From positions 1 to 21,802 of the forward strand of contig JAITNZ010000134.1 of NCBI GenBank assembly GCA_031290205.1: a stretch of 21,802 bases of DNA. Direction: 5' to 3'. The DNA comes from Spirochaetaceae bacterium (GTDB taxonomy: Bacteria > Spirochaetota > Spirochaetia > Treponematales > Breznakiellaceae). This document shows, in pieces, positions 1 to 7,055 of the stretch; within the stretch, counting starts at the first letter, position 1; every line of letters starts with the position of its first letter. A program made the translations under genes and the position numbers. The notes beneath the pieces were generated by a model that worked only from the letters and a program-made list of their open reading frames with translations, did not search any database and was not told where the DNA came from.

Positions 1-414
1 CGGTCGCTGGGCGATCTTATCGAAACACTCATGGCATCAAGACTCTGGGAAAAGTTCCCCCAATACAACTTCAACAGGATTTCCCAGCGTATCAAAATTT
101 TAGATAAAAATAAGCAACCGGTTACCGAAATCGACATTTTGCTTTTAGATAACGAATGGGCTATGTCGGTGGAGGTGAAACGCGAACCGGACAAAGACGA
201 CGTAAAACACCACCTTAAACGCATAGAGTTAATGCGGGAATATTCGCTCGGGGAAATAAGCGGGAAAAAACTCCTGGGGGCAATAGCTGGCGGAGTAGTT
301 TCCCCCGAAGTGCGCACCTATGCGCAGAAAAGCGGTCTCTATGTGCTTGAACTGAACGGCGAGCAGGTGAGCCTCCTCGAATCGCCTAAGGATTTTATCG
401 CGTTGCAGAGCTAG
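1..414 (+). CDS. PD-(D/E)XK nuclease-like protein, 5' end cut by window edge
   Basis: The frame is open from base 1 to the TAG at 412-414, so the true start lies upstream. The ATG at 31 is probably internal: the residues before it (RSLGDLIETL) are conserved-looking and match the GxLIE.L segment that precedes the nuclease core in DUF3782-type proteins. The visible 137 residues contain a D-x(n)-E-x-K arrangement: EIDILLL, then about a dozen residues later SVEVKREP. This is the usual catalytic layout of PD-(D/E)XK nucleases. Family members normally have an N-terminal coiled coil, which would be off the window. The biological role of this family is not known; DNA binding or cleavage is inferred from the fold. 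No partner gene is visible downstream, where a long gene-free stretch follows. Confidence 0.7.
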   Translation, partial: RSLGDLIETLMASRLWEKFPQYNFNRISQRIKILDKNKQPVTEIDILLLDNEWAMSVEVKREPDKDDVKHHLKRIELMREYSLGEISGKKLLGAIAGGVVSPEVRTYAQKSGLYVLELNGEQVSLLESPKDFIALQS

Positions 415-415
415 T

Positions 416-737
416 GTCTTGTCCGAAACACATTGCGTAATAATTGCCGCATGAACGAAGACCTCAAGATGAAATCTTTAATCCGCCTCAGGCAGTGCCT
501 GAGGCACTTTCAGCCTTGCCCTTGATAAGAGAAGGGCGATTCGTTCTCCTGGGATTTAATTCCCCGCCCAATGAACGCGCCCGCAAGGGCGATGTCGCGG
601 CTAATCGTTCATGGCGTGGCGCAGGACACACAAACACTAAGCGATTTTTTATTGATATTGTTCGTAATATAGGTATATAGATTCACCAGTCCGGCAGGAT
701 ATATTTTGTTTTTGTATTGTTTTAATTCGGACAGCAC
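416..737. repeat. MITE-like segment with short inverted termini
   Basis: The 12 bases at 416-427 and the reverse complement of 726-737 agree at 10 of 12 positions, with 8 bases identical (TGTCCGAA). The segment starts two bases after the stop of the nuclease gene and has no convincing coding content. Inside it, a perfect 10-base inverted repeat with a one-base loop lies at 485-505 and a GCCC/GGGC hairpin near 570-583. No clear target-site duplication was seen. It could be a non-autonomous transposon relic or simply a chance pairing. Confidence 0.25.
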
Positions 738-811
738 CCGCCCACGGAACATATTGAGCCATCTCGTTCTTAAATATATATTTTCCGAAGCTGTCCATGT
801 TTTCTTTCAAA

Positions 812-842
812 GAATAAAAAATCCCCGCAGCAAGCTGCGGGG
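812..842 (-). terminator. Rho-independent terminator, minus strand
   Basis: Read on the minus strand, CCCCGCAG-CTTG-CTGCGGGG forms an 8-bp GC-rich stem with a 4-base loop and is followed at once by ATTTTTTATT. It lies about 115 bases downstream of the lipoprotein gene that ends at 959 and is the obvious end of that transcript. Confidence 0.75.
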
Positions 843-863
843 TATTAAACCCCACTGCGAATA

Positions 864-910
864 AACCACACAGACGAAGCAGAATAGTATAATATTATGT
901 CTGTGTGGTT
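864..910. repeat. Inverted repeat of 12 bases
   Basis: AACCACACAGAC at 864-875 is perfectly complementary to GTCTGTGTGGTT at 899-910, with 23 AT-rich bases between. The right arm runs into a sequence (TGTGGTTCGTG... TTAAAATTCTT) that resembles other intergenic stretches in this window near 18830 and, inverted, near 19845. This suggests a dispersed intergenic element more than an operator. Confidence 0.5.
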
Positions 911-958
911 CGTGAGGTCTGTAGTTAAAATTCTTCTGCAACTTCGTGGTGTAATTTG

Positions 959-1801
959 CTATTCCACGACGCGCACAAAATTAGTCGTACTACCTGCATT
1001 TATTACACCACCCTCGCCAAAAGATTCAATCTCTGTTACGGCAATGGTATTGTCATTTGTTACCACAAAGGTATAGCCGGCGGCGCCTTCAAAGCCCAGA
1101 TATGAAACCATGATGTTGACAGTCTCGGTTCCCCCTTCAGTTTCTGTTGGTACTTCCACGCTATTAAGGATAAAATAACTCCCCACACCAACACCAAACC
1201 CGTCCATAGACCAGTCAAAGGTTCCGTCAAGTTTATAATCAAAATGGATTGCTGCATTCTCCATACTGGGAATTGTCGAGTTCCATTTGCCAAGGAAAGA
1301 ATTGCTCATCACCGTTTCCCAGTTTCCCCAATAGTTAGCAGTCCTGATAAAAGACGTGGTACCCTCTGGCGCTCCGTCCTCCCATTCCGTTACGCTTATC
1401 GTATTATTATCCACTACCTTAAAAGAATACTCAGCGATACCCTCAAAACTCAAATAGGTGAACATCTGGTTACCAGTAACAAGATAGCCGCCGGTCATAG
1501 TTTGTCCCATAAATTCGGCTTCAAAAGTTCCATCGGTTTTGTAATCAAATTGGAGTATTGCACCGCCCATACTAGGAATAGCCGCCTCCCATTTGCCAAG
1601 GAATGGATTGGCTTTTCTTGCAAGCCAAATATCCTCAGGGTCATTGTTGCAGCCGCTAATTATAAAACCAACAAAGAGACAAACAAGTCCAACCAACAGC
1701 TTACGCCCTCGCGTCCGCCAGCTTAGCATTTTTTCGGGGAAGGGTATTTTGCCCGAAACTTTGATACCCATGGTACCATTAAAACAGTTCTCTTTAATCA
1801 T
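959..1801 (-). CDS. Lipoprotein with two tandem lipocalin-like domains
   Basis: The 280-residue product has a hydrophobic stretch at about 35-48 followed by ISGC, a lipobox with Cys51 as the likely lipidation site, so it should be anchored in a membrane facing outward. The mature part is an internal duplication. Residues about 65-153 and 167-276 share NxFLGKW, IPSM, FDYK.DGTF, YL.FEG and a DNNTI.VTE segment. Such small repeated beta domains resemble lipocalin-like domains of unknown function. The ATG at 1801 is chosen because a GGAGG sits 6-7 bases before it; this gives a long, basic 33-residue stretch before the hydrophobic core. An internal ATG at 1729 would give a more usual signal peptide but has no ribosome binding site. 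It is transcribed alone from its own promoter and has a terminator. Confidence 0.7.
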   Translation of the reverse strand: MIKENCFNGTMGIKVSGKIPFPEKMLSWRTRGRKLLVGLVCLFVGFIISGCNNDPEDIWLARKANPFLGKWEAAIPSMGGAILQFDYKTDGTFEAEFMGQTMTGGYLVTGNQMFTYLSFEGIAEYSFKVVDNNTISVTEWEDGAPEGTTSFIRTANYWGNWETVMSNSFLGKWNSTIPSMENAAIHFDYKLDGTFDWSMDGFGVGVGSYFILNSVEVPTETEGGTETVNIMVSYLGFEGAAGYTFVVTNDNTIAVTEIESFGEGGVINAGSTTNFVRVVE

Positions 1802-1849
1802 AAAGAACCTCCAATAAATGTATTTTATTAGTTAAGACTAACAAGATGA

Positions 1850-1877
1850 ATTATATGCATAGCAGCTCCAATGTCAA
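1850..1877 (-). promoter_or_regulatory. Sigma-70-type promoter for the tandem-domain lipoprotein
   Basis: On the minus strand TTGACA (1877-1872) and TATAAT (1855-1850) both match the consensus exactly, with a 16-base spacer. The predicted start of transcription lies near 1843, leaving about 40 bases of leader. In that leader is the short inverted repeat TTAGT-CTTA-ACTAA, followed by the ribosome binding site. Confidence 0.75.
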
Positions 1878-2037
1878 GCTTTATTCAAAATGTTTTTTAT
1901 AAATTATCGGTGAAAAAACGTTAAATCCACGTAAATTATATCAATATAAAATAATAATCTGCCAGAAAAAAATATTTTATACCAATATCGCATAAAGATA
2001 TAACAAAAAACATTCGGTTTTTTTTGCAGGGCGTATA

Positions 2038-3018
2038 TTATTTCCGGTGTGAATTCCGGTAATCCGAGGGCAATACTCCAAAGGTAAACTTGAAAATCTC
2101 CGCAAAACGGCTTGGGTTCTTACAACCTACTTCTTTTGCTATTTTATAAAATGGGGCATCGGTATTTTCAATCATTCGCAATGCCTCGCTCATACGCGCC
2201 TTTTGTACATACTCGTGGATTGTGCAGTTAAAGACGGATTGGAAATCAAGCTGCAATTTTGCGGGGCTAATATTTGTAAATTTCGCAATGGTATTGATTT
2301 TTGGGTTCCGAGAAAGATTATTGTCTATCATGGATTTTGCTTTATTTACTAAAGACAAGTCATTGTTTGTCAATCTATGTTTATGGTTTTGCGTTTGGAA
2401 AAATACATGGCTGTTTTTAGAGCTAATCAGAAAAAGGAGTTCGCTTACTTTACTTTCGTAAAATAATTCAGACCGAATTCCTAATTCTATACCTTTTTTA
2501 ATTTGGCTGAATATAAGTTGTAATTCGGGATTTGAATGATTTTCATTAGCAAATTGTTTTACATTATCAATATTTAAACTATCGTAAGGAAATCTTTGTT
2601 TTAAATCACAATTATAAAATTTTTCGTATACAATGATTCTGATACCTTTCATTGGTATATCAGGTAAAAAAACAAGTTCTCCCGCATCGCCTGTATTCAG
2701 ATAAATATGAATTCCCGCATTTATCGAAGTTTCCACGAAGCTGTTAACACGATTTACTATTTTTGCACAGTCAAAATAGAGGAGTTCTATAAATGGTACT
2801 TGAGTGTGGTATCGTTTTGAAACAGGATAGCGGAATTTATAATCCAATTGTTCTATAAATATTTTTTCACGGAATGATAGTTGCTTTATATGCCCTGTAA
2901 CAATATCCTTGTTTCCTATGAAATAATTGTCGCCGTTGGGTTTTGCAAATTTCTTGAATAATATGTTTTCTATCTGTGCGATATGATCGCCCGTTTCAAC
3001 GGATATATTAGACTGCAT
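2038..3018 (-). CDS. AraC/XylS family transcriptional regulator
   Basis: The 326-residue protein ends in a two-helix-turn-helix AraC-type DNA-binding domain of about 100 residues. The first HTH contains INTIAKFTNISPAKLQLDF and the second YKIAKEVGCKNPSRFAEIFK, followed by FGVLPSDYR, the family's usual closing motif. The N-terminal 220 residues are not recognised and presumably sense a ligand. The frame extends five codons further to a TTG at 3033. I prefer the ATG at 3018 because a GGCAGG lies 7 bases before it and nothing similar precedes the TTG. The gene is clearly more AT-rich than its neighbours, as is the surrounding intergenic DNA, which suggests acquisition from elsewhere. The lipoprotein gene follows on the same strand after 236 bases and has its own promoter; it is a candidate target. 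Confidence 0.88.
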   Translation of the reverse strand: MQSNISVETGDHIAQIENILFKKFAKPNGDNYFIGNKDIVTGHIKQLSFREKIFIEQLDYKFRYPVSKRYHTQVPFIELLYFDCAKIVNRVNSFVETSINAGIHIYLNTGDAGELVFLPDIPMKGIRIIVYEKFYNCDLKQRFPYDSLNIDNVKQFANENHSNPELQLIFSQIKKGIELGIRSELFYESKVSELLFLISSKNSHVFFQTQNHKHRLTNNDLSLVNKAKSMIDNNLSRNPKINTIAKFTNISPAKLQLDFQSVFNCTIHEYVQKARMSEALRMIENTDAPFYKIAKEVGCKNPSRFAEIFKFTFGVLPSDYRNSHRK

Positions 3019-3044
3019 TTCAAAACCTGCCAAATTTGAATGAG

Positions 3045-3092
3045 ATTATAGCAAAAAACTAACTTAGACCGAAATACCAGTGTATGTTAGTT
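3045..3092 (-). promoter_or_regulatory. Promoter and possible operator of the AraC gene
   Basis: TATAAT on the minus strand (3050-3045) is a perfect -10 box; the -35 region about 17-18 bases upstream (TTCGGT or TTTCGG) is weak, as is common for activator-dependent promoters. Just upstream of the -10, AACTAAC (3057-3063) and GTTAGTT (3086-3092) form a 7-bp inverted repeat with 22 bases between. This could be a self-regulatory site. Similar ACTAAC/GTTAGT sequence occurs in the leader of the downstream lipoprotein gene. Confidence 0.45.
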
Positions 3093-3193
3093 ATGCCTAA
3101 TATAATTTTAGCAAAAATGCTTTTATATTGCAAGTGTACAGTGCCGGCGTGCATTTCGAGCGCGTCACAGTCGCCTAGCTCATGGCTTTTTAT

Positions 3194-4705
3194 TCAGTAG
3201 AGCACCAGATTGTCCGCAGCCACCCAGCCGGCGGAGCCTGTTTCAGATTCAACATATATCCAGTTTGAACTTTTGGTAACAACACGGACGGGTGTGCCTT
3301 CTTCTAAAAAACCAGCGGCCATTTCCTCCGTTTCGGGCACATTGAAATAGGGGCTGCTCTTCATCACCGCGCTGTTGCCCGCATCAAATTGACGATTGAT
3401 AAGAAAAAACATGCATAAGCCGGCAAGGAGCAGCGCCGCGACTATGCTTTTCCATGGAGAATGGGATGGTGCAGGGCTTTGCTGCCGGACGCTTTTTTCA
3501 TGCAGAAAAAATAAAAGTTTAACAGCGAGAAAGCACAGCGCTAGGATTGCGGGAAATAGAAAGAACACGAGTGTTTTCCGGCTTTCATTTGCCATCACCG
3601 CGATGCCGAGCGTTTTTTCACAAACAGCGCGGAGGTGGGCGAAATCATTCCCCGCGATACTGTCCCGCTCCCCCTGCCTAAGCAAGGCAAGCGCGTCGGC
3701 ATAGCGTTCCTGCTCCCAAAATGATTGCGCTTGTTCCACCGTATTTTTGAAATAGGTATCGCGAGCTCGCGCAAAGATGCTTTTTTCAAGCGTCCCGGAC
3801 TGAGGGAACGGCGGCGGATTTCCCTGCTCGGGGCGCTTTTGCCGTCCGCCGTTCAGCACAGAAACCGAACGTCCATCCCAATCTTTTTTGGCATAATTTT
3901 GCGCCGCCGCAGTTTTGTTTTCAGGCAGAATGCGAATATTCAAAGGCGGAATAGCAAGTTTCCAGTTTCCATATTTGAGTGTTGCGGTTTCCAGTTTTAT
4001 CTCTGTCCCCTCAAGCGGCGTAATGCGGACTCGAAAAACGATGCCGGCATACTTGTCATCTTTATTTATATCGAGCCGGTCCACGAGGGCATTCCTCGGC
4101 GCGGCGATGGTCGCCTGTCCATCCTGCGAAACTTTGCCGGCTCCCCCGGCGACCATCCGCAAGTAGGCTTCGCCGCTTTGCCCTTGTTGAATGTTTTTTA
4201 CTCCGTCCCAGATTAATTTCGGCGGAATGTCTTTTTCTTCAGGATAAACCGTTATTTCGATTGGCTGCGTCCAGATTACTTGACCAGGCGTGCTAATCAT
4301 AAATCCGCTAAGCATAAACTTCCCCGCCGCTTTCGGCGTAAGAAGAAGTTCAATTTCCGTCCATTTATCGGCGCTCTCCCGCGACACATTGATAATATGT
4401 ATCTCTGAACGCAATCTATCCATCGTAAAATCACCATTAAAATCAGGAGGGCTTAGATGCACTTCAAGTGGTTCCTCGTGATTGACAAGAATACTGAGGA
4501 GGAAACCTGCATTTTCTTGAATGTGGTCCTGGTCAATGGAAACAAGCGCTTTCAAAGGCTCAGGTTCCTTCTCCTTCTCCCCGTCAATAGCGAAAATCAA
4601 CGCGGAGGAGCAGAGAGAAAACAAGGCGAGGATGAACACCTTAAGGGCACACCTCGCCCCTTGCAAGCTTTGAGAACGAATATTCCAATGGGCAGCGCGA
4701 CCCAT
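3194..4705 (-). CDS. BatD-like membrane protein with TPR-like segment and C-terminal SH3 domain
   Basis: The 503-residue protein has a hydrophobic N-terminal signal segment (about 20-39). A long extracytoplasmic beta-rich region follows that resembles BatD-type proteins. Then come a TPR-like helical pair around 325-370 (FWEQERYADALALLRQGER), two membrane segments at about 378-401 and 421-437, and a bacterial SH3 domain at about 447-503 (GTPVRVV... NWIYVE... GWVAADNL). In spirochaetes and Bacteroidetes, BatD proteins act at the cell envelope with von Willebrand-type Bat proteins and MoxR ATPases. None of those partners is in this window. The order here (beta region, TPR, SH3) looks like BatD merged with a BatE-like part. 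The start at 4705 has no clear ribosome binding site but is 2 bases after the stop of the PTS IIA gene, so translation is probably coupled. The family assignment is moderately sure; the function is not known. Confidence 0.65.
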   Translation of the reverse strand: MGRAAHWNIRSQSLQGARCALKVFILALFSLCSSALIFAIDGEKEKEPEPLKALVSIDQDHIQENAGFLLSILVNHEEPLEVHLSPPDFNGDFTMDRLRSEIHIINVSRESADKWTEIELLLTPKAAGKFMLSGFMISTPGQVIWTQPIEITVYPEEKDIPPKLIWDGVKNIQQGQSGEAYLRMVAGGAGKVSQDGQATIAAPRNALVDRLDINKDDKYAGIVFRVRITPLEGTEIKLETATLKYGNWKLAIPPLNIRILPENKTAAAQNYAKKDWDGRSVSVLNGGRQKRPEQGNPPPFPQSGTLEKSIFARARDTYFKNTVEQAQSFWEQERYADALALLRQGERDSIAGNDFAHLRAVCEKTLGIAVMANESRKTLVFFLFPAILALCFLAVKLLFFLHEKSVRQQSPAPSHSPWKSIVAALLLAGLCMFFLINRQFDAGNSAVMKSSPYFNVPETEEMAAGFLEEGTPVRVVTKSSNWIYVESETGSAGWVAADNLVLY

Positions 4706-4707
4706 TT

Positions 4708-5154
4708 TTAGTCCGCGAGGATTTTTAAAACTTCTTCGGGGCTGGTAGCTTTCAAAATTTCGGCGCGTTTTTCGGCGCTTTTGAAAAGCAGACTGATCTC
4801 CGCCAAAAATTGGAGATGTGGTCCGGTTTTCTCGAGCGGAGAGAGCGTCATAATAAAGATTCTACACGGATCCCCATCCAAAGAATCAAAATCAACGGGC
4901 TTATCTGAAATACCGATGCAGGCGACAAGATCCTGAATCGTGCCGGTCTTGCCGTGTGGAATGGCGATGCCGTGCTTCATGCCCGTGGACATCTTCTTTT
5001 CCCGCTCCATTACCGCGCTATAGACCAGTTCTCTATCACGAATCCTTCCGGACGCGACAAGGATATCCAAAAGCTCATTGATAATTGATTCCTTGTCATT
5101 GCCCTTCAAATGAAGGCAGATAGTATCTTTTGTTAAAAGTGTTTTTAAGTTCAT
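4708..5154 (-). CDS. ptsN: PTS IIA component, PtsN/fructose type
   Basis: This 148-residue protein is a single EIIA domain of the fructose/mannitol/nitrogen family and is of normal length. The phosphorylation site is His67 in the signature GIAIPHGKT, and further family motifs are present (EREKKMSTGM, then PHLQFLAEISLLF near the end). As a stand-alone IIA with no IIB or IIC nearby, it is more likely a regulatory PtsN-type protein than part of a sugar transporter. The Bat-like membrane protein gene begins 2 bases downstream, so the two form an operon. There is no ribosome binding site before the ATG and a promoter ends only 6 bases upstream, so the mRNA is probably leaderless. The gene symbol is used in the broad sense; which phosphodonor it meets cannot be told from here. 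Confidence 0.88.
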   Translation of the reverse strand: MNLKTLLTKDTICLHLKGNDKESIINELLDILVASGRIRDRELVYSAVMEREKKMSTGMKHGIAIPHGKTGTIQDLVACIGISDKPVDFDSLDGDPCRIFIMTLSPLEKTGPHLQFLAEISLLFKSAEKRAEILKATSPEEVLKILAD

Positions 5155-5160
5155 GATTCA

Positions 5161-5189
5161 ATTCTAAGGGAAAAATGCTGCATAGTCAA
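5161..5189 (-). promoter_or_regulatory. Promoter of ptsN, probably leaderless
   Basis: On the minus strand TTGACT (5189-5184), a 17-base spacer and TAGAAT (5166-5161) form a good sigma-70 promoter. Only six bases (TGAATC) separate the -10 box from the ATG at 5154, so transcription should start at or within a base or two of the start codon. Confidence 0.65.
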
Positions 5190-5246
5190 GAGTTGCGCCA
5201 CGGGGTGTAGCAATTTAGCGTCTCTGCGTGGGCTGTTCTTTGGAGC

Positions 5247-6488
5247 TTACCGGGCTGATTTTGATGGATACGATTTGAGGTGATGGGCGCGAGGTTCGAG
5301 TGCCTGTGCCCTCACGCTGCCTTCAAGCAGGCGTATTGAAAGCAGGTCGCCTGCTTTCACTTCGCCGGCGCGGCGGAGGAGCTTGCCGGTTGACGTGTTC
5401 ACGACGACGGAATAGCCCCGTTCGAGGATAGCGCGTGGACTGGCGCTTTCGAGGCGTGTTTTGAGCAGCTCCAGACGGCGGCGGCGGTTTTCGACCGTTT
5501 CCCTCATACTGTCGAGGAGTTCTTCTTTTGCGTCGTCAAAGCGGATGAGGCGCGGCTGCAGTATCATACGAAAGCGTTGTTCAAGATTTTCGATACCGAA
5601 GGGTCTGATGAGCAGGCGCGCCCGTTCCAGCCGCGATTCCGTCGCTTGGCGGAGCATCGCGGAAAAATGACGGATGCCGGCGAGAGTTTCGGCGTGATTT
5701 TCCGAAACAAGTTCCGCCGCCGCCGATGGAGTTGGCGCACGGAGGTCGGCGGCAAAGTCGCTTAAACTCCAATCAATTTCATGCCCGACCGCGCTGACGA
5801 CCGGAATCTTCGAGCCGGCGATTGCCCGCACAACAGCTTCTTCAGAGAAAGGGAGGAGGTCTTCCATTGCGCCGCCGCCGCGCCCAACGATAAGGACATC
5901 GCAGAGTTTCCACTGATTTGCCTGCTCGATACGGCGGGCGATGAGGGGCGCCGCCTCTTCCCCCTGCACCGGCGCAGGCAGCACAATCACGCGGATTCCC
6001 GCAGCACGCCGTCCGAGGACTTGCAGAATATCGCGAATAGCGGCGCCGCGCGGAGACGTAACCACGCCGATAACCGACGGGAACCGCGGAATCGGCTGCT
6101 TCCTCTCTTCGTCAAAAAGCCCTTCACCGGCAAGGAGCCGTTTGCGCCTCTCGAGCATCGCAAGAATATCACCTGTTTTATCAAGCTCCTCCATCTTAGT
6201 AATAACAAGCTGATAGCCCCCGCGAGGCGGGTAAACCTGAATACTCCCGTGAGCAAGCACACTCGTCCCGTCTTTCGGCTTAAAGTTAAGAGAGCGGACA
6301 TAATTTTTGAACATAACCGCAGAAATAACCGCGTTCGTGTCTTTCAGCGTCAGATAAATATGCCCCGAAGGATAGGGTTTACAGTTAGAAATCTCGCCCT
6401 CAATCAACACCGAGCCAAACTCAGCCTCGAGTGAGTTTTTGATGCGTTCGGTAATTTGAGAAACTGAAAACTTCCTGTCGTCCGGCAT
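5247..6488 (-). CDS. xseA: Exodeoxyribonuclease VII large subunit
   Basis: XseA is the catalytic subunit of exonuclease VII, which degrades single-stranded DNA from both ends into short oligonucleotides and acts with the small subunit XseB in the cytoplasm. The 413-residue length is typical. The N-terminal OB fold covers about 5-105 (VSQITERIK, GEISN, SGHIYLTLKD). The catalytic part carries GVVTSPRGAAIRDI (141-154), GRGGGAMEDL (202-211) and SAVGHEIDWSLSDFAADLR (232-250) with APTPSAAAEL after it. A long basic helical region follows, and the C-terminus carries the usual RGYSVV segment. No xseB is seen next to it. The ATG at 6488 is not preceded by a ribosome binding site, and a promoter ends five bases upstream. 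It is separated from ptsN by 92 bases and is probably transcribed separately. Confidence 0.95.
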   Translation of the reverse strand: MPDDRKFSVSQITERIKNSLEAEFGSVLIEGEISNCKPYPSGHIYLTLKDTNAVISAVMFKNYVRSLNFKPKDGTSVLAHGSIQVYPPRGGYQLVITKMEELDKTGDILAMLERRKRLLAGEGLFDEERKQPIPRFPSVIGVVTSPRGAAIRDILQVLGRRAAGIRVIVLPAPVQGEEAAPLIARRIEQANQWKLCDVLIVGRGGGAMEDLLPFSEEAVVRAIAGSKIPVVSAVGHEIDWSLSDFAADLRAPTPSAAAELVSENHAETLAGIRHFSAMLRQATESRLERARLLIRPFGIENLEQRFRMILQPRLIRFDDAKEELLDSMRETVENRRRRLELLKTRLESASPRAILERGYSVVVNTSTGKLLRRAGEVKAGDLLSIRLLEGSVRAQALEPRAHHLKSYPSKSAR

Positions 6489-6493
6489 AAGGC

Positions 6494-6522
6494 ATTATAA
6501 ACCGCCCAACACACTTTTGCAA
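6494..6522 (-). promoter_or_regulatory. Promoter of xseA, probably leaderless
   Basis: On the minus strand TTGCAA (6522-6517), 17 bases, then a perfect TATAAT (6499-6494). Only five bases (GCCTT) lie between the -10 box and the ATG of xseA. Confidence 0.65.
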
Positions 6523-6563
6523 CTCCCCGCACTTGTTCTGCCCCACGATTGTAATCGCGGGGA

Positions 6564-6720
6564 CGGGGCGGGCGGGAAGGTTCACCCTTTCACTAGATAG
6601 ATGACAAATTACCGACCCTAGACGCCGTTTCCCCTTACCGAAGCGGATACAGCGTCAGCGTTTTAACATTTTTTCTAAGTCGCTATAGACGTTCAAGGGC
6701 AAACCTTCCCGCCCGCCCCG
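6564..6720. repeat. Perfect 19-bp GC-rich inverted repeat
   Basis: CGGGGCGGGCGGGAAGGTT at 6564-6582 is the exact reverse complement of 6702-6720, with 119 bases between the arms that show no coding sense. The right arm abuts the start of the dispersed repeat copy at 6720. The arms could end a small mobile element or form a large cruciform. Confidence 0.7.
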
Positions 6721-6821
6721 CTACGTTAGGGTCATCCCCAACAGCCCAAGCGCGTGAGGGCTTTTCGACCAATTGGGTGGGCTACGCGTTTATCGCCTAA
6801 CAGTGAAGCCCCTACAGTAAA
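6720..6821 (+). repeat. Dispersed intergenic repeat, copy 1 (fullest copy)
   Basis: This stretch reads GCTACGTTAGGG, TCATCCCCAACAGCCCAAGCG, GAGGGCTTTTCG, AATTGGGTGGGCTACGCGTTT and CCTAACAGTGAAGCC. Nearly the same succession is found inverted at 11150-11248, and its right half recurs at 6905-6972. Twenty-five bases (6767-6791) are identical to 6919-6943. It is non-coding. Confidence 0.8.
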
Positions 6822-6837
6822 ACGCGCGGCTAGAAGG

Positions 6838-6895
6838 ATGGCAGTAGCTCGTGCGCTTAAGCGCGCGCGCTACTGACCGAGAAAGCCTTCCCCCT
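6838..6895 (+). repeat. Second module of the dispersed repeat, left of the transposase
   Basis: An ATGGCAG start, a GCGCTT...GCGCG core and an ending GAGAAAGCCTTCCCC are shared with 8179-8232 on the other side of the transposase. The middle (GTGCGCTTAAGCGCGCGCGC) can fold back on itself. It sits between copies 1 and 2 of the larger repeat. Confidence 0.6.
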
Positions 6896-6904
6896 GCACA
6901 AGCG

Positions 6905-6972
6905 GTGAGGGCTTCCCGGACCAATTGGGTGGGCTACGCGTTTTCTTGCTAACAGGAAGCCTTTACAGTAAA
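6905..6972 (+). repeat. Dispersed intergenic repeat, copy 2
   Basis: This matches 6754-6821 closely at a spacing of about 152 bases (GTGAGGGCTT, GACCAATTGGGTGGGCTACG, GCTAACAG, GCC.TTACAGTAAA). It ends where the transposase-associated sequence begins. Confidence 0.75.
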
Positions 6973-7055
6973 GTACAGGGTGTCAATACCCAGCGAAAAT
7001 TTCACCCCCCACGTATGTACTTTACAAAACATCTAAAGAAGGTGTAGAATGGGGT

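Noticed and set aside
485..505. Terminator after the nuclease gene
   Set aside because: The 10-bp palindrome has a one-base loop and no T-run on either strand.
444..680. Open frame of 78 codons after the nuclease gene
   Set aside because: It starts with TTG, has no ribosome binding site, crosses several hairpins and gives no recognisable protein.
649..855. Open frame of 68 codons on the minus strand
   Set aside because: Its GTG start and first codons fall inside the terminator hairpin; a shorter version from an internal ATG has no ribosome binding site or recognised family. It remains a faint possibility.
5781..6434. Long open frame opposite xseA (217 codons)
   Set aside because: It lies wholly antisense to a well-conserved gene and its translation has no family features.
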